Positions 45,701-53,441 of a stretch of DNA of 64,000 bases are shown here, one piece after another. Made by a program: the position numbers and the translations under genes. Below the pieces are notes generated by a model. The model worked only from the letters and a program-made list of their open reading frames with translations. It was not told the DNA's origin and made no database searches. This stretch comes from Cardinium endosymbiont cEper1 of Encarsia pergandiella (GTDB lineage: Bacteria > Bacteroidota > Bacteroidia > Cytophagales > Amoebophilaceae). How positions within the stretch are numbered: the stretch's first letter is position 1; each line of letters begins with the position of its first letter. The stretch covers positions 790,608-854,607 of the forward strand of contig NC_018605.1 of assembly GCF_000304455.1 (NCBI RefSeq). Direction: 5' to 3'.

Positions 45701-46291
45701 AATGATCCCATCGATCTAGTCATCCTTTCAGGAGTGCTTCTACTGCTGCGCCAACGCTTTGCCCATAAACGGCATGCCTCAGGCAAACTGTTTTATGTAC
45801 GGGCAGTAGGGATTTCCACATTAGTGGTAGAATGGGCTTTTCACTCTCCTAAAGTGATTTATGCTTCCTTGCTCTATGACCTGGTACGCCATACCTGTTT
45901 GCCTCTTTCTTACATAAAGGAACATTATAATTTAGGAATTTATGCTTTTGTATGGAATATAGTCAATACAGACAAACGACAAGAACTAGATCATCCTTCG
46001 TTGCTTTATGTACAGAACCGCTTGAAAGAAGCGATCAAGGAAGAACATGTACAGCTTTCGGTTCTATTTATCAAACTAGCCGAACGGCTCTATGATTTGC
46101 GCCATGCAGCTGGCTATGTGCATCTACCAGAGGTACACCATATGGCACAAGAAACACTAGCCATAGATATACAACTAGCTAATAAATACTTAAACCCAGA
46201 GATAGGCGCAGCCTTAGAAGAAGCCGCCAAAGCTGCACTAGCCATTTGTGCCGATAACCCATCGGATCAAGACCACCATACAGTTGGTTAG
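42752..46291 (+). CDS. SLC5/PutP-like symporter fused to pseudo-histidine-kinase and degenerate RelA/SpoT HD domain (paralogue C)
   Basis: 1179 residues. Residues 1-450 or so form a sodium/solute symporter of the SLC5/PutP type with about 13 membrane segments (GNKQFGTATLVSTILATAFG; FYSTFGGIRAITYTDILQF; SMSTADSWLNVSA). Residues 505-660 repeat the six-helix block of paralogues A and B. Residues 720-960 are the pseudo-kinase (YKQDFQSIINKLYDW; ATAWAISEVATPSEALPKV; IVTAHYGYKK). Residues 990-1160 are the HD-like end (KRHASGKLFYVRAVGI; LLYDLVRHTCLPLSY; FIKLAERLYDLRHA). At the HD site it has Tyr1042-Asp1043, so one Asp survives. The layout recalls CbrA-type symporter-kinase fusions, but with an RSH-like output. 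The end lies 26 bases from convergent nifS. Confidence 0.78.
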   Translation: MIYFNMPLYIVAVFLGLTFIMGIYFSRKKTTFREYAIGNKQFGTATLVSTILATAFGGGGLKRTVESTYELGLDWIIIPLSLGISLWIIAKLALRMGPFMQHLSMSETIDSVYGRHPMIIASIVNICTAIFAVTMQINVMSEAIKMCFPSIEPRIITILSTILLIFYSTFGGIRAITYTDILQFITFSIIIPLLAWFMFIQIGKPVTEIVPVLQNYPKFQFNNLFQLNSHLIGIVLIFLSCAVASIEPSIIQRVYMASSLIQARKAFSYAGLFCFPIFFFINLVGIFVFVGAPDLLKENIWEYITTNIPSLFKGFLSISFLAMSMSTADSWLNVSAIMVSHDILKNLHKTKESIDAYKLRIARWATLVIGLLAMLIAFRCKDLVQLLYWTLDCALPIITAPFILAIFGFRGTSRTALIGMATGFFTILAWNKWVAPSTGMDGSFLAMVANGLAMLAAHYLLKQPEGAGWAKPDNELQQMQQARARKRAERKEAIKMAWANRKVTLSKLTPNDAMLRCIGLYMVVTSIMDYWFMQPTSISWPIIQVCIGTLLIASKTFFSKVLPNWLIGLGALIILTVYLPLDLLWHSWYSLDTIFTACLSLAHCAIILATLPLYLGIKVVAATILLMLPTAIQCALPELVVLLPICGAMLLVCSIIIYLKVRLSHATTRILYLENREKLKEAEKVKASLYDAAIMPAASAGQCKGYGAILTKVIQKMEESISFLDQNMPLYKQDFQSIINKLYDWVAYFNRREKAKKHALLQPTKIHVEELIHKVEFTLSQEMSDPPRLLVEKINNMGPLCPYITCDINQIVYLLTQAVLRVGGLAKAPIIRLQLQATALQFKQADPIESHRLLSTHFQATAWAISEVATPSEALPKVKKCYEDRIDLIKPQQQCPPPIDLQEATISTIVTAHYGYKKISMDKKPPTILLVLPTDVTELLKHMTAGLPIDALATEGPISPKEQADSMMALMQFHDYVSKSAYENDPIDLVILSGVLLLLRQRFAHKRHASGKLFYVRAVGISTLVVEWAFHSPKVIYASLLYDLVRHTCLPLSYIKEHYNLGIYAFVWNIVNTDKRQELDHPSLLYVQNRLKEAIKEEHVQLSVLFIKLAERLYDLRHAAGYVHLPEVHHMAQETLAIDIQLANKYLNPEIGAALEEAAKAALAICADNPSDQDHHTVG

Positions 46292-46317
46292 TAGTTTACA
46301 CGCCTCCTTATACTACC

Positions 46318-47442
46318 TTACTTCGTATAAAGCTGCGTTAGCAAATCAACTGTTTTTTTAACTTCTGCAAAGGTAGTATTTTTACTAAAAGAGAAACGTA
46401 TCGCATGGTTGGTTTCTTTTTGCAAAGCAGCTATAACCGCCGAACCTATATGGCTACCACTTGTACAGGCACTGCCTGTAGAAGCAGCTATACCATGAAT
46501 ATCTAAATGGTAGACAACCATATCGCGCCCATCTGAGTCAGGCAATGAAATATTTAATAGATTGGGACTGCTTTGGGTTAAGCTTGCACTCTGTCCATTA
46601 AAGGTTACATCGGGCATATGTGTTTTCAATAACTCGATCATATACTGCTTAATGGCTAACAAGTGTGCTACCACTTTTGTTTTATGCTCAAAAGCCATTT
46701 CCAATGCTTTGGCCATGCCAACAATATAGGCGACATTTTCAGTCCCTCCGCGCATATTTAACTCTTGCCCCCCTCCCGTAATCAGTGGTGCAACCGATAC
46801 CTTAGCATCTATATAGACAAAGCCAATCCCTTTGGGTCCATGTATTTTATGGGCAGAACCAAGGGCAAGATGACAAGACTGAAAGTCAGCAAGGCCACAA
46901 TAGATACTTTGAATGGTATCAGAATGAAAATAAGCACCATATGCTTTACAAAGCGCTCCGATGGCTACCGCATTGGTTATATTCCCTATTTCATGATTGA
47001 CCTGCATAAAACTCACCAAAGCATGGGGATGGCCTTTTAACCATTCCGCTACTTCATCCAACATAAAGCCCCCCTCTTGGTCAACCTGGACATAGGATAA
47101 GGTAATCTTACCCTGTCTGGCCAAGGTTTCTAGAGGCATCCGAACTGAAAGATGCTCCAAGGGAGAAGTCAACACATGGGCTATTTGCATCGCCTCTATA
47201 ACACCTCTTAACAACATATTGTTTCCCTCTGTACCACCAGAGGTAAAGAAGATTTCAGAAGGCGCCACATCCAATAAGGTCGCTATTTTTTTTCTAGCTT
47301 TTTCAAGCGCTGCTTTCGCACGGCAACCATAACGATGCACAGAAGCAGGATTGCCACAAAAATGGGCCATATAAGGAAGCATACTATCCAATACGGCTGA
47401 ATCTAATGGCGTAGTAGCAGCATGATCTAAGTAGATATCCAT
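46318..47442 (-). CDS. nifS: Cysteine desulfurase (NifS/IscS family)
   Basis: 374 residues. A PLP enzyme that moves sulfur from Cys to Fe-S clusters or tRNA thiolation. Visible are YLDHAATTPLD at the start, SGGTEGNNMLL, the PLP-lysine motif SAHKIHGPKGIGF, GGTENVAYIVGMA, and the active Cys in TGSACTSG near residue 322. Length is normal for NifS-type enzymes. No iscU or suf gene is adjacent; the next gene on this strand is 60 bases away. Confidence 0.92.
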   Translation of the reverse strand: MDIYLDHAATTPLDSAVLDSMLPYMAHFCGNPASVHRYGCRAKAALEKARKKIATLLDVAPSEIFFTSGGTEGNNMLLRGVIEAMQIAHVLTSPLEHLSVRMPLETLARQGKITLSYVQVDQEGGFMLDEVAEWLKGHPHALVSFMQVNHEIGNITNAVAIGALCKAYGAYFHSDTIQSIYCGLADFQSCHLALGSAHKIHGPKGIGFVYIDAKVSVAPLITGGGQELNMRGGTENVAYIVGMAKALEMAFEHKTKVVAHLLAIKQYMIELLKTHMPDVTFNGQSASLTQSSPNLLNISLPDSDGRDMVVYHLDIHGIAASTGSACTSGSHIGSAVIAALQKETNHAIRFSFSKNTTFAEVKKTVDLLTQLYTK

Positions 47443-47502
47443 AATAAAGTCTATAAGCCAGATGGGTCAACCAATGGTACTTTTTATCTTTGGGCAATGA
47501 TG

Positions 47503-48057
47503 TCATTGCCCTTCCATACATCCCGTATAGTGCAACATCTGACTGGCCAATCTTTTGATATCTTCTACCGGAGTAGTCCGATTTACTTGGACCATTACTT
47601 CAAAGAAATTTCTGGACGTAGGATCAAAATGACCCACACGGCATTTGGCATGATGTTGGACTAAAATAGATGCCAATACTGGATGGATCGTCAAATCTAA
47701 ATAAAACAAATAATCAAAAGAAGTTTTTATAAACTTTTGTATGCGGTCACTTTTTGCCTTCCCTAAAATAGTAATGGCACCATGGTCAAAAGCATAGCGC
47801 AAATGACTACTGGTATGGATACGATCTTTCTTTGTAGTGTAACAAAGCACACCAACTTGCTTATCCAAATTTTTTAAATCTCGAATAAAACGTTGTACCA
47901 CCTCATGCTTGGCAGGACTTTCATAACTATAGAGTACACCTATAGTGGTTGCTTTGTTCAAGCCTACATTGCTGCGTGCCACCGTCTTATTTTTTGAGGC
48001 CAAGCGGGTTACAACGCCTAAAATAAAAAGCTTTGTACTTAAGTATAAACGGATCAT
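47503..48057 (-). CDS. Conserved Bacteroidetes protein (DUF6913-like)
   Basis: 184 residues. It matches a Bacteroidetes family of unknown function with a central segment that reads IGVLYSYESPAKHEVV, then RFIRDLKNLDKQVGVLCY, and ends with FFEVMVQV. The N-terminus is hydrophobic (LYLSTKLFILGVVTRLA). It overlaps the start of the next gene along the transcript order by 4 bases (with ligA at 48054-48057), so the two are co-translated. No function is known to me. Confidence 0.75.
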   Translation of the reverse strand: MIRLYLSTKLFILGVVTRLASKNKTVARSNVGLNKATTIGVLYSYESPAKHEVVQRFIRDLKNLDKQVGVLCYTTKKDRIHTSSHLRYAFDHGAITILGKAKSDRIQKFIKTSFDYLFYLDLTIHPVLASILVQHHAKCRVGHFDPTSRNFFEVMVQVNRTTPVEDIKRLASQMLHYTGCMEGQ

Positions 48058-50054
48058 GCCATCATCTTTATAAGCTCATCTTCTTCTAAAATCGGAATGC
48101 CCCATGCCATGGCCTTTGTCAACTTGGATGGACCAACTTTAGTGCCTGCTACCAAGTAATCCACTTTACTAGAAATAGCAGGCAACACCCTTCCGCCTGC
48201 TGCTTCTATTAATTTAGTACATTCTGCCCTTGTAAATTTTTGAAAAGTACCCGATATAACAAAGTTTTTTGAAGAAAATGGCAACAAAGTATCAACAGGC
48301 TCCGGCAAGATAAACTGCACCCCCGCAGCTTGTAGCCCATTAAGAATGGTTTGTTGGTAAGGATCCTTCAGGTAATCCAGTATACTCTGCACAATCTTCT
48401 CTCCAATATCTGGTAGCTGTAATAGCTCCGCTTCAGTGGCCCCTTGCAACCGTTCCATAGACCTAAAGTGTAGCGCTAGTTTCCTAGCTACCGTTTCCCC
48501 TACATGCTGAATACCCAAAGCAAACAATACCCTATCAAAAGGCCTTGTTTTGGAGCCTTGAATATTAGCCAATAATCTTTGCGTGGATAGCGCTTGAAAG
48601 CCCGCTAAGCCATTGACCGCATCATAACGCAATCTGTAAAGATCTGCTGCCGTTTGGACCAATTTAGCCTCCAATAAAGTATCAACCGTTTTAGGGCCTA
48701 AGGCATCAATATCCATCGCTTTCCGATGGGCAAAATGGAGTAAAGCACCTTTTAATTGGGGCAAACAGCCCTGCTTATTGGGGCAGTAGTAGGCAACGCA
48801 CCCTGCTGCCCGGTGGAGTAGTGTCCCACAAGCAGGACAAGAACAGATAAAGCGAACAGGCTGGCCATCAGTATGGCGACGCGCCCTATCTATCCCCACG
48901 ACCTTAGGAATAATCTCCCCACCTTTTTCAATAAAAATCGTATCGCCCAAATAAAGATCACGCCTAGCCAACTCATCTGCATTGTACAATGAAGCACGAC
49001 GGACCGTAGTACCTGCCAATGGAACGGGACTAAAATGCGCAACTGGTGTCACTATTCCCGTTCTGCCTAGCTGAAAGGTTACCCTTTGTAGGGTAGAATG
49101 TGCCCTTTCTGGTTGATATTTATAGGCAATAGCCCAGCGCGGCGACTTAGAAGTTCTACCCATTCTATCTTGTTGAGCCAGCTTATTTACCTTGATCACC
49201 ACTCCATCCACCTCAACCGGTAAATCCTTTTTATATTGCGCACAATAACGAATATACGCCATGATTTCCACACTATTATGACATACCTTATAAGTAGGTG
49301 GCACAGAAAAACCCAACGCAGACAGTAATGCCAACGCCGCTTGTTGCGTAGGACAAGTATAAGATGGCCCATAAAAACCATACCCATAAAATGCCAGCTG
49401 ACGCGCTTTAACCCCCTCTACATCCAACGCCTTTAATGTACCCGCTGTAATATTACGAGGATTGGCCCACAAAGGTTCACCTTTTGCCTTTCGTGCACTA
49501 TTTAATGCTTTAAAAACTGCCTTGGACATAAAGGCCTCGCCACGGACCTCAAATGCGTCACATGGCGGATTTTGAATATTTTGGGGCAAGGGCAAACATT
49601 GGGCCACATGGCGTGTGACATCATCGCCCTTTTCACCATCACCCCGTGTCACCACACGTACCAATCTCCCCTTTTCATAAAGGATGCTTAGTGCCACACC
49701 ATCTATTTTAGGTTCACATATAAAATCTATCGTCGCATTTGGAAACATTTTTTTTGCCCTTTCCACAAATTGCACCACCTCTATTTCTGAATAGGTTTTA
49801 GCCAAAGAGAGCATAGGCGTCTGGTGATACACCACTTCAAAACCCTTTGAAAGTCGTTCTCCAACCACCTCAGTTGGAGAGTTAGGCCATTTTAAATGAG
49901 GATGGGCCTCCTCCAACCGCGTTAACCGTTCCAATAATTGGTCATATCCATAATCAGAAATTTCAGAAATCCCCTTTTGGAAATAACATTCATTGTAGTA
50001 CCGAATTAAGTCTATCAAACGTTTGATCTCCTTACTGATATCAGATGGCTCCAT
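48054..50054 (-). CDS. ligA: NAD-dependent DNA ligase
   Basis: 666 residues. Joins nicks in DNA using NAD+. The adenylated Lys is in CEPKIDGVALS (near residue 116). Other parts are the N-terminal Ia domain with YYNECYF, an OB fold (TFQLGRTGIVTPVAHF), a Cys4 zinc finger (CPACGTLLHRAAGC, then YYCPNKQGC), helix-hairpin-helix repeats and a C-terminal BRCT domain (FVISGTFQKFTRAE). Complete and normal in length. Upstream of the DUF6913-like gene. Confidence 0.96.
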   Translation of the reverse strand: MEPSDISKEIKRLIDLIRYYNECYFQKGISEISDYGYDQLLERLTRLEEAHPHLKWPNSPTEVVGERLSKGFEVVYHQTPMLSLAKTYSEIEVVQFVERAKKMFPNATIDFICEPKIDGVALSILYEKGRLVRVVTRGDGEKGDDVTRHVAQCLPLPQNIQNPPCDAFEVRGEAFMSKAVFKALNSARKAKGEPLWANPRNITAGTLKALDVEGVKARQLAFYGYGFYGPSYTCPTQQAALALLSALGFSVPPTYKVCHNSVEIMAYIRYCAQYKKDLPVEVDGVVIKVNKLAQQDRMGRTSKSPRWAIAYKYQPERAHSTLQRVTFQLGRTGIVTPVAHFSPVPLAGTTVRRASLYNADELARRDLYLGDTIFIEKGGEIIPKVVGIDRARRHTDGQPVRFICSCPACGTLLHRAAGCVAYYCPNKQGCLPQLKGALLHFAHRKAMDIDALGPKTVDTLLEAKLVQTAADLYRLRYDAVNGLAGFQALSTQRLLANIQGSKTRPFDRVLFALGIQHVGETVARKLALHFRSMERLQGATEAELLQLPDIGEKIVQSILDYLKDPYQQTILNGLQAAGVQFILPEPVDTLLPFSSKNFVISGTFQKFTRAECTKLIEAAGGRVLPAISSKVDYLVAGTKVGPSKLTKAMAWGIPILEEDELIKMMA

Positions 50055-50111
50055 AGACTATTTACTCCATATTATAAACCGAACCTATTTTTTTAGCAGC
50101 AAACCAACCCA

Positions 50112-50840
50112 CTATAATACAAATTGGACCAATGCCGCCAATCCAGCCCCAAGTAAACTAACCCACAAAGTAAACTGGTTCGAATGATGATTGGGACTCG
50201 CTTCAAAAAGCATAGTAGCCGAAATGTACAAAAAATTACCGGTTACAATAGCACATAATACAACGCTACCACCATCAGAAATATAATGATGGGAATAGTC
50301 ACCCAGCCACAACCCTACTGGAGAAGCCAAAGCAAATAGCACCAAATAGCGTAACATGTGTCTAATAGATAGGTTAAAACCACGCAACACACTGATTAAA
50401 GCAAAAGCTTCCAAAAACTTATGGAGCATCATACCCAGTAAAAGCCCTTTTTGGGTAGCATGACCAGGATGACCATGGGCTAAAAGGGTACCATCTAATA
50501 GCGCATGAAATGCAATAGAAGTTAAAAACGCAAACATTTTATAGTCTTTTAGACAAGCATGCCCTGAAGTTGGGGCCATAGAATGGCCATGCTCCACACC
50601 AGCAGTAAAGGTTTCAATAAAACGCTGCAAAAAAAATCCAATCATCATACACCCCCCTACATACAGCGGCACTACCTTGGACAGAAAAAGCTCAGGCATT
50701 AAATGCAAGAAAGTATTGGCCAATAAATAACCTCCCGAAAAAGTTAGCAAGCGTGGTAAAATGCGGATCGAACAGTGTGTAACCACCAAAAGTCCACCTA
50801 GTAATGCGGAAAGAAAAAGTGCAAAAAACTCGATAATCAT
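50112..50840 (-). CDS. ZIP-family metal transporter
   Basis: 242 residues from ATG 50840 (a TTG two codons upstream is less likely). About eight membrane segments. The ZIP metal-binding motifs are visible: HLMPE near residue 46, HALLDGTLLAHG in the middle, and HKFLEAFALI. A His-containing loop (GVEHGHSMAP) lies between membrane segments, as is typical. It likely imports Zn2+ or Fe2+/Mn2+. The metal specificity cannot be read. Confidence 0.88.
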   Translation of the reverse strand: MIIEFFALFLSALLGGLLVVTHCSIRILPRLLTFSGGYLLANTFLHLMPELFLSKVVPLYVGGCMMIGFFLQRFIETFTAGVEHGHSMAPTSGHACLKDYKMFAFLTSIAFHALLDGTLLAHGHPGHATQKGLLLGMMLHKFLEAFALISVLRGFNLSIRHMLRYLVLFALASPVGLWLGDYSHHYISDGGSVVLCAIVTGNFLYISATMLFEASPNHHSNQFTLWVSLLGAGLAALVQFVL

Positions 50841-50894
50841 TATCAATCCATAATGGTTAAAAACGACCCGTGCATACCGATTGGTTCCATAACG

Positions 50895-51818
50895 TTATGC
50901 AACACGTACTGCTATCCGTAACCGTGCGCTTCGCGCACGATTGTTTCTAGTTACCTCCTCTACAGAAGGCATAAAAGGTTTTTTTTGTAGAGGAACAAAA
51001 GGACGCAACAGATTGCCATAACCATCCTGCTGTACCTTGCCCCATACATTACCCGTATTGAAAAAGTTTTTAACCAATCGATCTTCTAAAGAATGATAGG
51101 AAATAATGGCCAAGCGACCTTTAGGTTTCATACATTCAACACTACGCTTTAGTAATTCCTCCAACGCAACAAGCTCATTATTTACTTCAATACGGATGGC
51201 TTGAAACACCTTTGCAAGATACTGATTTACTTTTATTTTAGGCGCAAATGGTTTAAGAATAGTGCTCAACTGATGGGTCGTTACAACAGGTGCACGCTTG
51301 CGTGCTTGTATAATAGCTTCAGCAACAGCCATCGCGCCTACTATTTCCCCATAACCATTCAATACATCGGCTAATTGTTCCACCGTATAGCTATTTACTA
51401 TATGCTGAGCCGAATAAAGGGAATTTGGATCCATCCGCATATCGAGTGTACCATCAAAACGAGTAGAAAAACCACGCCCTGGCGTATCTATTTGGTAGGA
51501 AGAAGTACCTAAATCTGCTAAGATACCATCTAGTTGTGGAATACCGTAAAAATTTATAAACTCCTTTACAAATCGAAACGATGCCCTAATAAAGGTTAAA
51601 GGTTTACCAGTAAACCATTCGGCCATTTTAGCAGCCGCTGGGTCCTTATCAAAGGCAAATAAATGGCCACTAGATAGCGATTCTACTATTCTTTTCGTAT
51701 GGCCTCCTCCCCCAAAAGTAAGGTCAGCATAGTGGCCTGTTGGTACGATAGACAAGCCCCTCACGACCTGATCTGGCATCACTGGTATATGATAGCGCTC
51801 TGAAACAGTTGTAACCAT
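50895..51818 (-). CDS. rsmH: 16S rRNA (cytosine(1402)-N4)-methyltransferase RsmH
   Basis: 307 residues. Motifs are YHIPVMPDQVVRGL at the start, the SAM loop YADLTFGGGGHTKRI, LFAFDKDPAA, GILADLGTSSYQID, the RGFSTRFDGTLDMRMD segment and IISYHSLEDRLVKNFF near the end. It usually heads the mraZ-rsmH-ftsL-pbp3 cell-wall cluster, but here the genes before and after are not of that cluster, so the cluster is broken up in this genome. Confidence 0.95.
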   Translation of the reverse strand: MVTTVSERYHIPVMPDQVVRGLSIVPTGHYADLTFGGGGHTKRIVESLSSGHLFAFDKDPAAAKMAEWFTGKPLTFIRASFRFVKEFINFYGIPQLDGILADLGTSSYQIDTPGRGFSTRFDGTLDMRMDPNSLYSAQHIVNSYTVEQLADVLNGYGEIVGAMAVAEAIIQARKRAPVVTTHQLSTILKPFAPKIKVNQYLAKVFQAIRIEVNNELVALEELLKRSVECMKPKGRLAIISYHSLEDRLVKNFFNTGNVWGKVQQDGYGNLLRPFVPLQKKPFMPSVEEVTRNNRARSARLRIAVRVA

Positions 51819-52144
51819 ATATCAAAGATTGTAAACTTTCAACGCCTTTCAAAAATAACTAGACCACTTAAAAATACAAATAAACTACTAAAAGACATCC
51901 TAGTGGTTAGGAGTATATAAATTGCATCCGTATAAAATATTGTAAGATTAAATAAATTTTGAGGGCATGCTGTAGCATAAGCAAAAATATATTCCATAAA
52001 CAAACTAAACAAAAGTATTTTTTTGCAAAACTAGTAATTATTTTGTAGAATATATATAATAATAATATGAATAACGTATTATTTTATGAAAATAATATGC
52101 ATTATATGGATTGGTTTTGAAGTATTGCTATTGCTATAAGTGTT

Positions 52145-52152
52145 TATTTTTG
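52145..52152 (+). promoter_or_regulatory. Putative -7 element of the RSH gene
   Basis: TATTTTTG fits TAnnTTTG. A TTG at 52125-52127 (17-base spacer) or TTTG at 52116-52119 (25-base spacer) could be the -33 box; neither spacing is ideal. A start near 52159 would place both hairpins in the leader. Confidence 0.45.
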
Positions 52153-52167
52153 CGCTTGGAACGATAA

Positions 52168-52184
52168 GTTCGTAACTTACGAAC
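52168..52184 (+). promoter_or_regulatory. Perfect palindrome in the RSH leader
   Basis: GTTCGTAA-C-TTACGAAC: 8-base arms, one central base, no mismatch. This is the form of an operator for a dimeric regulator or a tight RNA hairpin. Confidence 0.6.
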
Positions 52185-52190
52185 AGAGAA

Positions 52191-52208
52191 TTTACCTTAA
52201 TGGGTAAA
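52191..52208 (+). promoter_or_regulatory. Second hairpin in the RSH leader
   Basis: TTTACC (52191-52196) pairs with GGTAAA (52203-52208), with loop TTAATG. It lies 6 bases after the palindrome and 63 before the ATG. Confidence 0.45.
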
Positions 52209-52271
52209 CCCTAGTCTTAAACATATAAGCTTATAGATCCAGTTAACCCAATAATTTTTTGATTGTATCAA

Positions 52272-53390
52272 ATGATAAAAAAACACGAAATCCCTGATGT
52301 AAATAATTGGAATTTACATCAACTTGCAAGAGCAGTAAGCAAAGACCCAAACGATACGCAACAAGCTTGCTCTACGATTCAAACAGCATATGAATGGGCA
52401 GAGCAGTTTGAACAAAAAATGGATAAAGCAACATGCAAACGTTGTGTAAAGGATTCGATACAAATAGCCATGATTGCTGCTACAGAGATGTCTTTAGATC
52501 TTCCTACCGTTGTAGTGGCCCTCTTAACACCAGCTTTTTTAAAAAAATTTATTGAAAAAGAAGCTGTTGAAAAACATTTTGGTTCAAAAACAGCTTCCAT
52601 ACTAGAGGCAGTGGCCATGTTAAAGGATTACAGATTACGTAACGATACCATTCGTAACTATCCAAATCATCCTAATATAAATTGCCACCATATTTTAGCC
52701 ATTTTGCTACAAATGTGTGAGATTATTCACCTACATTGTAGTGGCGTAATATTCGAAAATCTGGATACAGAATTGGTCCCTTCTAACGCCCAACTGCTAC
52801 TTGAACTCAAACATTTTTATATCCCATTATCTCATAGAATGCGGTTATATGATATTCAAACCAAGTTGGCAGATTTCTGGTTAAAGCATACAGACACATT
52901 GAGTTACTATGCCATTACCGCCAAACTTGGCATGACTAAAATAAAAAGGCAGCAAAAATTAAATTTTGTTGCTGAAGAAGTGCAAGCAGCTATAAAAGAA
53001 CGCAACATTGATTTTATTATAAAAAAAAGGATTAAATCGGTTTATTCTATTTGGCATAAAATTCAAAAACTAAAGATTGATTTTGATCAAGTCCATGACC
53101 TTACCGCTATTAGAATCATTTTAACCAATATGGATGGCAAAACATTGCAAGAAGAAAAAGTGGCTTGTTGGAAAATACTTAGTATCATTAGCAATCTGTA
53201 CAAACCAATATGTAACATTATGAGGGACTGGATCAGTATACCAAGAGATAGTAGATATGAGTCGCTCCATCTTACCTTTGAAACCTATAAATATGGGCAA
53301 TTAGAGATACAAATACGTACAGAGCGCATGGACTATATAGCAGAATATGGTGAGGCAGCACACTGGAAATATAAGTATACCAGCCTATAA
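52272..53390 (+). CDS. Truncated RelA/SpoT homologue: HD catalytic residues lost, synthetase domain kept
   Basis: 372 residues from ATG 52272. Residues 35-200 follow the RelA/SpoT HD hydrolase fold, but HD is replaced by Thr-Pro (VVVALLTPAFL, 86-87) and the His ligands are missing. Residues 240-370 are the (p)ppGpp synthetase: RIKSVYSIWHKIQ, DLTAIRII (catalytic Asp near 276), RYESLHL (normally GYxSLH, so Gly is changed to Arg near 328) and LEIQIRT (catalytic Glu near 345), ending EYGEAAHWKYK. The protein stops there; TGS, helical and ACT domains are absent, so it is half the normal length. It is probably a synthetase-only alarmone enzyme or an inactive relic. The conserved order suggests selection for function. 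Confidence 0.82.
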   Translation: MIKKHEIPDVNNWNLHQLARAVSKDPNDTQQACSTIQTAYEWAEQFEQKMDKATCKRCVKDSIQIAMIAATEMSLDLPTVVVALLTPAFLKKFIEKEAVEKHFGSKTASILEAVAMLKDYRLRNDTIRNYPNHPNINCHHILAILLQMCEIIHLHCSGVIFENLDTELVPSNAQLLLELKHFYIPLSHRMRLYDIQTKLADFWLKHTDTLSYYAITAKLGMTKIKRQQKLNFVAEEVQAAIKERNIDFIIKKRIKSVYSIWHKIQKLKIDFDQVHDLTAIRIILTNMDGKTLQEEKVACWKILSIISNLYKPICNIMRDWISIPRDSRYESLHLTFETYKYGQLEIQIRTERMDYIAEYGEAAHWKYKYTSL

Positions 53391-53441
53391 TCACCTGTCA
53401 AACGCAGGCCTATACCATTTGAATTGACAGTTATTTTATTA

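Larger units (their letters stand above)
51819..52271. other. Intergenic region with structured leader of the RelA/SpoT gene
   Basis: About 450 bases between divergent rsmH and the RSH gene. It holds a TATTTTTG box (52145-52152), a perfect 17-base palindrome (52168-52184) and a second hairpin (52191-52208). The rest is AT-rich without a gene. Confidence 0.6.

Noticed and set aside
42752-46291. Active histidine kinase in the symporter fusion
   Set aside because: No phospho-acceptor His and no D-x-G or G-x-G motif is visible in the ATPase region.
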